Source: Pomphorhynchus laevis (Eukaryota; Acanthocephala; Palaeacanthocephala; Echinorhynchida; Pomphorhynchidae). Taken from it: 64,000 bases of DNA. The stretch covers positions 82,547-146,546 of the forward strand of contig WNNJ02000455.1 of assembly GCA_012934845.2 (NCBI GenBank), given 5' to 3'. The notes below the pieces were generated by a model, which had not been told where the DNA came from, ran no database searches, and saw nothing but the letters and a program-made list of their open reading frames with translations. Position 1 is the stretch's first letter, and every line of letters begins with the position of its first letter. Made by a program: the position numbers and the translations under genes. Positions 57,838-64,000 of this stretch are shown in pieces.

Positions 57838-58155
57838 TCAAATCAGCTAACTGAATCTACGTATTTAATATAATTATAAAATAGACAAAACATAATAAAG
57901 CTATCTGGCCATGCAAAAAATATGTCGTCGATGTATCTACAATAACTCAATGATTTGATAGGTGACAAATCAAGCCATGTCTTTTCCATAAACGGCATGT
58001 ATATTATGGCAAAATCGGGTGCAAACGTTGCTCCAATGGCCGTCCCTTAATTATGTATATATAGCGTACCATTGAATTCCAATATATTATTTATGAGGAT
58101 TAATTCCACTGATTTGAGAACAAAATCCAAGTAATTTTGTAAAATCGCAATGCTT
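57838..58155 (-). mobile_element. Penelope-like element RT core fragment next to family X sequence
   Basis: The minus-strand reading NYLDFVLKSVELILINNILE followed by FNGTLYIHN, then GTAIGATFAPDFAIIYMPFM and SLSYCRYIDDIFFAWPDS. This is the PLE RT palm with an intact YIDD box; one stop is seen. At 57838-57900 it runs directly into the AACTGAATCTACGTATTTAA end of family X. Cut off at both ends. Confidence 0.75.
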
Positions 58156-59900
58156 CATTTTTAATAAGTAACGTTATGTTTGATAACAAAATAAAGATAA
58201 CAAAAAGTTATCTTAATAGTTAAAAAAAAGTTATTACCAAAAATTATCTTGTTATCTTGATAGTTAGGTAGTTAAAAACTTAGAGTAATTAATATAATAA
58301 ATATTATAACTTAACTGATTTCAATATAAATCAGATCAACTAACTGAGTCTACATATTTTATATTATTTATAAATTGAAAATAATGCTAAATAAATTAAA
58401 ATAATAATATAATTTATAAGATTTTGTATAACTTATATTGTTAATATTGTTATGCACTTGTTTTACTCATATTATTTATAATTTATAATTATCAAATCAG
58501 CTAACTGAGTCTATGTATTTAATATAATTATAAAATTAAAAAATATATATGTAATAATGCTTAATCAAAATTAAATAATAAAATAAATAATTGTTATAAG
58601 ATTTTTTATAATTTAAATCAAGTTAAAATAAAAAATTGAAATTTAAAAAAGTCAATTGTTATGAATAATAAATAAGATACGTTGTATCAGAATAAAGATT
58701 AGAGGTCATCAGGAGGAACTACTATGCTATCAGGTTTCGGCCCCCAACTTTTCCGTAGATGGAGATTAGGCAGTTTTGAATCGAAATGGGCTGCAAATCG
58801 TTTGAAGTTTGGCGGAGTTTTCTTTGCTAGAACTTCTTATAATATTTTATTTTAAAACGTTGATATTTATGAAATCTTAATATTTATTAAGATTGATAAT
58901 TTATTAATTGAATTTATTAATTTGTATAAATTATAAATAAAATCAGCTAACTGAGTCTATGTATTTAATATAATTATAAAATTAAAAAATATAATACTGT
59001 TAAAACAAAATTTAATAATTAAATAATGAAATAAATAATTGTTATAAGATTTTTTATCATTTAAATCAACTTAAAATAAAAATTGAAATAAAAAATTAAT
59101 TATATTAATTAATTATATTAATTAATTATAATTATTAATTATATAAGATTTTATATAATAATTATTTATTACAGTATTTATCAATTTATAAATATTTATT
59201 GATATTTTCAATTTATAAATTTATTAAATAATAAACATTAAATATTAAATTATTAAAAATATAAAATAATTGTTATATAAGATTTTTTATCATTTAAATC
59301 AAGTTAAAATAAAAATTGAAATTTAAAATAAAAGTCATTTTTATGAATTGACTAATTAACACGATGTATAAGAATAAGAATTAGAGGTCATCAGGAGGAA
59401 CTGCTATGCTATCAGGTTTTCGGTTTTTAATAAAAATAGTACATGATGAATACATAATGAATTTTATATAAGTCGTTATACATAGATTAGATTTTTTTAA
59501 TTTCCGTTAATAGCAGAAATCCTTCAAATAACATGTTTTAAATAAACGCATTTCTTCATTTTAGTGAAGAAAAATAAATTGATATTTTTGAAATAATGTT
59601 AATCATCATTCTAAATAAATAGAGAGACAAATAAATCAAATCAGATAACTGAGTCTACATATTTAATATAATTATAAAATAAACAAAACATAATAATGCT
59701 AAATCAAAATTTAATAATTAAATAATAAAATTAATAATTGTTATAAGATTTTTTATAATTTAAATCAAGTTAAAAAAATGAAATTTAAAATAAACGTCAT
59801 TTTTATGAATTGACTAATAAATAACAGACGATGTATAAGAATAAGGATTAGAGGTCACCAGGAGGAACAATATAGCAATCAGATTATGGCCTTGTTACCC
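58156..59900 (+). repeat. Cluster of family X copies
   Basis: Successive forward, partly truncated copies: about 58325-58400, 58490-58745, 58935-59425 and 59635-59890. Each carries CAGCTAACTGAGTCTA-like and GATTAGAGGTCATCAGGAGG-like blocks (from 58692, 59380 and 59848 for the latter). TTAATTATATTAATTAATTA runs occur at 59.1 kb. No gene was recognised. Confidence 0.75.
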
Positions 59901-60043
59901 GCTTGTATCATCAGTTTTTTTAAATTGAAATTTAAAATAAAAATTATTATTTTGCAATACAAATAATACAAATTTAAAATAAAACATACAGTTTGCACAA
60001 GTGGAAATGTTTTCCTTACAAACTGTATCGTTTGTTTTTACAG

Positions 60044-60246
60044 AAAGGCAGCAGAGAAAAATTTCAGCAGATCATTAAAGGACCGAAACACGAAAGGTAG
60101 GCGTAGGCTCACTGCTGATGAGGTCCACCTACGCTGATTGTAGTGTACAGTGCTGCATCTAGGATTAAAGAATTCACACGAGGATAATTGATGAAGCCGA
60201 CCAAATGATAAAAATTTACCGCCATCTAGCAATAAACGCAAAATAA
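60044..60246 (+). CDS. Candidate last two exons of a host gene
   Basis: Exon 60044-60096 follows a strong acceptor (TTTGTTTTTACAG) and ends AAAG before GTAGGC; it reads KGSREKFQQIIKGPKHE. Joined to 60171-60246 (after TTAAAG) the phase fits (AG plus A gives Arg) and continues IHTRIIDEADQMIKIYRHLA-INAK to a TAA, with AATAAA-like sequence overlapping and just after the stop. The product would be a charged helical C-terminus. Family unknown; upstream exons not found. The second acceptor is weak, so this is tentative. Confidence 0.35.
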
Positions 60247-61105
60247 AATAAAACTTCTAATTATCTAAGTATAGATTAAAATCCGGCTTGTGAAGTAATA
60301 TGAAATCGGACTTTGCAATGTCCTTAGAAATGTGCAGCGTTCAAATGATAAAATCGTACTGCTATCAAAAGAACTCCATCTCCTTAATAAGTTCTTCTAT
60401 ACGATTAAGTCACCATTCCGTCTGTGTTTATGTTGATAAATATCAAAACTTAAGCTGCTTGATTAACAATCAAAACAAGGTATTTGATAAACTATGGAAT
60501 CATTAAATTATTTATCACGATTACACTAAGTCAATGTATTGACGTTTTATATAAGGGCTATAAATCAGTATAATTTGATCTAATACAATCAACTAAAGCA
60601 GTGTTTCTTAAATTTTATTGCCCTTGCACCACGGATTTCTTAACAAATTCTAGAATTGGCATTGACATCACGTAAAATTCAAGCAGCCAAAATAAATTAT
60701 TAAAAATAAAATGTTATAGTTTAATAATCAATAGGTAATAAACACATTTTTAAAATTACCCCGTTTTTAAAAAATTCACATCTTTTATTCTTTTATTTAT
60801 TATCTACTTTAAATATTACTTTGATAAATATCTACTTTGCTTTGTTATTTTTGTAATAATATACTGAGAACATTGTAACTAATGCACCCTGCATATTTTG
60901 TGTATTTTTGAATCTCCACATAGTGGAAATCCAAGTTGACTGTGGTACAGCTACTGTTGTTAATTGTATTTTGCTGGTATTTGAAAATTACGATATTAAA
61001 TAATTAGATATCGGAATACAAATTCTGATAAAAATTTAGATATTACATTTGGATATTAATACCATATTAATAAATTTATATTAATATAAATTTTGAATTA
61101 TTTAA
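60247..61105. other. AT-rich stretch, possible hAT terminal sequence, no supported gene
   Basis: CAGTGTTTCTTAAATTTTAT at 60600 resembles hAT terminal repeats, but no matching right end was found. 60.87-60.97 kb is open in two minus-strand frames, without a decisive splice pattern. Confidence 0.3.
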
Positions 61106-61109
61106 AATA

Positions 61110-61625
61110 ATTCAAATCAGCTAACTGAGTCTACGTATTGTTATATAATTATAAAATAAACAAAACATAATAATGCTAAATCAAAATTTAATAATTAAAT
61201 AATAAAATTAATAATTGTTTTTAGATTTTCTATAATTTAAATCAAGTTAAAATAAAAAATGAAATTTAAAATAAACGTCATTTTTATGAATTGACTAATA
61301 AATAACAGACGTTGTATCAGAATAAGAATTAGAGGTCATCAGGAGAAACTGCTATGCTATAAGGTTTCGGCCCCTAACTCCTCTACCCAACATAGCAGCG
61401 GGGCCAAATACATGCTAATGATGTATTTCCTCTGATAAAACTATCTAGTATCTTATTCTAATACAAAGTATATTATTTATTATCCATCCATAATAATTTG
61501 GCACTTAAGAGTTCAAATTTATTCTTTATATTATTATGTTGATTTATATATTTTACTATTTTTTGTTGATGTTATTTTTATAGTAACCTAGTTTAAAATA
61601 TGTATCTATTAAATTATTTAAATGA
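61110..61625 (+). repeat. Family X repeat, long forward copy
   Basis: One of the most complete copies: CAGCTAACTGAGTCTACG (61118), GAATTGACTAATAAATAACA (61288), GAATTAGAGGTCATCAGGAG (61326), CCCAACATAGCAGCGGGGCC (61386), GTATATTATTTATTATCC (61467), then a further A/T-rich 3' part. Confidence 0.8.
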
Positions 61626-62338
61626 TTTTGAAGAAAGCCAATATCATTACATAGTTGTTGCAATTCTTAAAATTTCATTATTTAATGTATTATATTTTAT
61701 ATTATATGGTATGCATGAATGCTCATGCAAAAATATGTTTCTTGTAGATTTAAATGTCATCTTTACGATATAAATTAATAGTAGCTTTAGTTAACGTAAA
61801 TAATTAGATATCGGAATACAAATTCTGAAACGTAGAAATACATTTATTCAAAATTAGAATTAATTGTCATACGTGAAATATCTTATTAAAAAAGCAATTT
61901 AAGCCAACGATATGTAGATCAGGCCAGAATGCAAATGAGGCCGTTATGTAAATCAGGCCAGTGGCTTTTATAGAATAAAAGCAATATTTATTTTATATTT
62001 TAAGTATTTTTATACGATGTGTATCCTTGAATAACAAAATAAACAGAATAAAATTACATAAAATTAGGAATAACATGTAAATACTTTGTAAAAGAAATGA
62101 ATGTATTAGAATTATTAGAAATTTCTAAATAAAAAAGTAAAAAGTTTTAAAATCTTCAGTGTTAAAATTATATTTTGTAAAAGGGAAATGATTTTATTTA
62201 AATTTTAATAATAAAATTATTTTTTTCTGTTAAAGTTTATTTTAGCAGAGTACGATTAATACATGTATATTTCCTAGTTATTACAAATTTAAGTGTCTAC
62301 TGTTTTCTTCTGCATATTTTTGATTGTAAATATTCCAG
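61626..62338. other. AT-rich stretch, no gene seen
   Basis: A/T-rich DNA. AATTAGATATCGGAATACAA-ATTCTGA occurs at 61.80 kb and also at 61.00 kb, a short dispersed repeat. No clear exon. Confidence 0.4.
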
Positions 62339-62444
62339 GCTTAAATCTGTTGACCTCCCAGCATATTTTGTTGATGCATTTGGCTCTGACAGTATTGAAA
62401 TAGTTTGGTTTACTTCTTCGTCAGATTTTGCCTATAGATGTTGA
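62339..62444 (+). CDS. Candidate terminal exon
   Basis: After the acceptor ATATTCCAG, one frame reads LKSVDLPAYFVDAFGSDSIE then IVWFTSSSDFAYRC and a TGA at 62442-62444; the other two plus frames close early. An AATAAA-like site lies about 30 bp on. Cys-terminated and acidic/hydrophobic in mix; family not recognised, and no upstream exon was linked. Confidence 0.3.
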
Positions 62445-63540
62445 TTCATATAATGAGATAATATAATCAATAATAATAAAAAATATTATATTAAATACAA
62501 TCATATTATATAATATGTAAAAAAATTATACATGGATATGTAAGAGCATTATCACAATAAATGTTTAAGTAAAAGAACTATTTTTAAGATTTCAGTCAAA
62601 ATTCCGGTATTTTAACATTTTTATTTAACAAATAAACAATTATATTTGTTGCCTTTACCTTCAAAGTTTACCGAGGTAAATCAGAAATACTTGTCTCAAA
62701 TAATATATAATATAATATATGATACTTTTGTATATTTCACATGATAGGCTGACATACAATTTATATACGGTATGTAGTATATATTTTCAATACATGAATG
62801 TATTGAAAATATTAGTGATTTGAAAACAATTGATTTCAAGTAATTCTTACTTGCAACTTACTAGCTTAAAGTAAAAATTACTTGATATTACGTACCATAC
62901 AAGTATGTCATATAATCCATTAAATATTACATATGATATGGGTCCTGGAAATGAAGTTATGGAAAGTCAATACATTAAAAATATAAATATAAAGATCATT
63001 TTAAAACTTGATTTATATGAACTGCTAAAAATTTGAAAATCATCGTTCATTATTAGTTAAGATAGCATTCGGCCATATCAATATTAACATTATATATTTA
63101 TTATAGATTAAGTAGGATTTCTTTTAACCGTAAAAATTTCCTTCCTGTTTAACAAAATAAAAATTTAAACTAATTAAACGCTAATTAAATAAATGTTTGT
63201 TTAATTAAACGACTTTATACAAACAATTCTATACTAATGCTTATTATTACGCAATATTGATAGTGTAAAAACTTACTTTTACTATTTTAAACATCGATTT
63301 AATATTTGCTTGCATCAACATTACGTTAGTAAATAATAAATTTTCTCTATATTTAGATCTATATTTATCATTTTTAGATATATAATCATTTACATTTACA
63401 TTTATATATTATCATTTACATTTAAAATAATGAGCGCTGTGCATGTTAGGTGGTTTACAAAATAATATGCGAATATTTATTAACATAAATATATTATATT
63501 TGCTTATTTAAATGTGATAATTCTGATTGATTTTTTATCA
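62445..63540. other. AT-rich stretch with a hairpin, weak coding candidate
   Basis: Contains the 14-bp palindrome 62781-62812. An ATG frame at 62905-63036 (MSYNPLNITYDMGPGNEVME, 43 codons) is open but has no supporting splice or poly(A) pattern. Nothing else was recognised. Confidence 0.35.
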
Positions 63541-63723
63541 TCAATTAGGTATATTCACACGTCGTTTTATCCACTCCACATCATCATTTTTTTTGGCGAT
63601 AATATGAAATGTAGTAATAATAAGGCAATTTGAATAATTGCCTTATTTGAATAATTCTTCAGGGCATAAATTCAAATGCCTTGTTTTATGATAAACATTT
63701 TCTAAAACCAATTGTCCATGTTC
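63541..63723 (-). pseudogene. Candidate host exon interrupted by a palindromic duplication
   Basis: On the minus strand after the acceptor GTGCTATAG the frame reads EHGQLVLENVYHKTRHLNLC-PEELFK and hits TAA at 63645-63643. The same frame then resumes with TTFHIIAKKNDDVEWIKRRV-NIPN and a TGA at 63543-63541. The stop lies inside a 12-bp palindrome (63619-63647) and a 17-bp-spaced repeat of AATTATTCAAAT. Either this is the true end of the gene or a local rearrangement has broken a longer exon. Family unknown. Confidence 0.35.
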
Positions 63724-64000
63724 CTATAGCACGAACACGTGAATGAAACTATTAAAATGTAAGTTAATTTTATAGTATAATGTTTTTACAATAAACCTAT
63801 TAATAATTATTCAATTATAAATAAATTAAAATAATTTTTATTTTTTTATAGTTTTTTTGTTAGAAAGTATAAGTTTATTATAATTTTTATTATAATATTT
63901 CACATAATATACAAAATAGTATATATTACAATTTATTATTATTTAATAAGATATAATTTATTTACAGTATAATAATATTAAAATTGTCTTAACTAAATAA
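63724..64000. other. AT-rich end of the window
   Basis: No feature recognised apart from A/T-rich sequence; it would contain the intron upstream of the 63.7-kb candidate exon if that exon is real. Confidence 0.3.

Noticed and set aside
60600-60620. hAT terminal inverted repeat
   Set aside because: Only a left-end resemblance was seen; no right end or 8-bp target duplication could be matched.
60868-60985. Minus-strand possible terminal exon (SSCTTVNLDFHYVEIQKYTK)
   Set aside because: A second frame is equally open and the nearby CAGTGTTTCTTAA at 60.6 kb suggests hAT-type sequence; no decisive splice site.
62905-63036. Plus-strand 43-codon ATG frame
   Set aside because: Looks mildly coding but has no linked exon, poly(A) signal or recognised motif.

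Overview
This is a strongly AT-rich, repeat-dominated stretch of animal nuclear DNA, probably from an invertebrate. The evidence is spliced coding exons with GT/AG introns, an ELAV/Sex-lethal type three-RRM gene, and relics of non-LTR retrotransposons (at least three lineages), Penelope-like elements (PLEs), a Gypsy LTR element and a hAT transposon. No bacterial operon, tRNA, rRNA or CRISPR array was seen. The taxon cannot be fixed from sequence alone. Very short introns (49-52 bp), many PLEs and hammerhead-like motifs would fit a flatworm or similar animal, but this is inference.

Layout. 0-4.3 kb: two head-to-head copies of a two-ORF LINE (called LINE-A here). 4.3-8.3 kb: PLE GIY-YIG and RT pieces, a CR1-like tail and a LINE-B tail in AT-rich DNA. 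9.7-10.8 kb: copies of a dispersed AT-rich repeat (family X) around a hammerhead-like motif. 11.3-12.9 kb: the one clearly complete host gene, an ELAV-like RNA-binding protein on the minus strand. 13.8-17.5 kb: more LINE-A. 17.8-23.7 kb: a PLE with a hammerhead-like motif upstream, split by a Gypsy element with 138-bp LTRs and a 5-bp target duplication. 24.2-36.6 kb: CR1-like and LINE-A fragments in both orientations, a 111-bp tandem array and another PLE. 37.7-43.2 kb: a near-identical 370-bp direct repeat, then the fullest LINE-A copy. 43.2-49 kb: PLE, family X, a hAT relic and a retroelement endonuclease-type tail. 49-51.9 kb: LINE-B. 53.4-64 kb: a gene-richer AT-rich zone with several candidate host exons (a secreted Thr-rich repeat protein, the 3' half of an unrecognised gene with a good poly(A) signal, and further possible terminal exons), mixed with PLE and family X copies.

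The most striking unexplained signal is a window-wide excess of perfect or near-perfect inverted repeats with tiny loops (arms 12-43 bp, spacer usually 1-8 nt). They lie in unrelated contexts: inside LINE, PLE and hAT relics, at tandem-duplication joints, and in a candidate host exon. They look like products of local template switching rather than members of one mobile family. The second most interesting signal is the pair of hammerhead-ribozyme-like cores.
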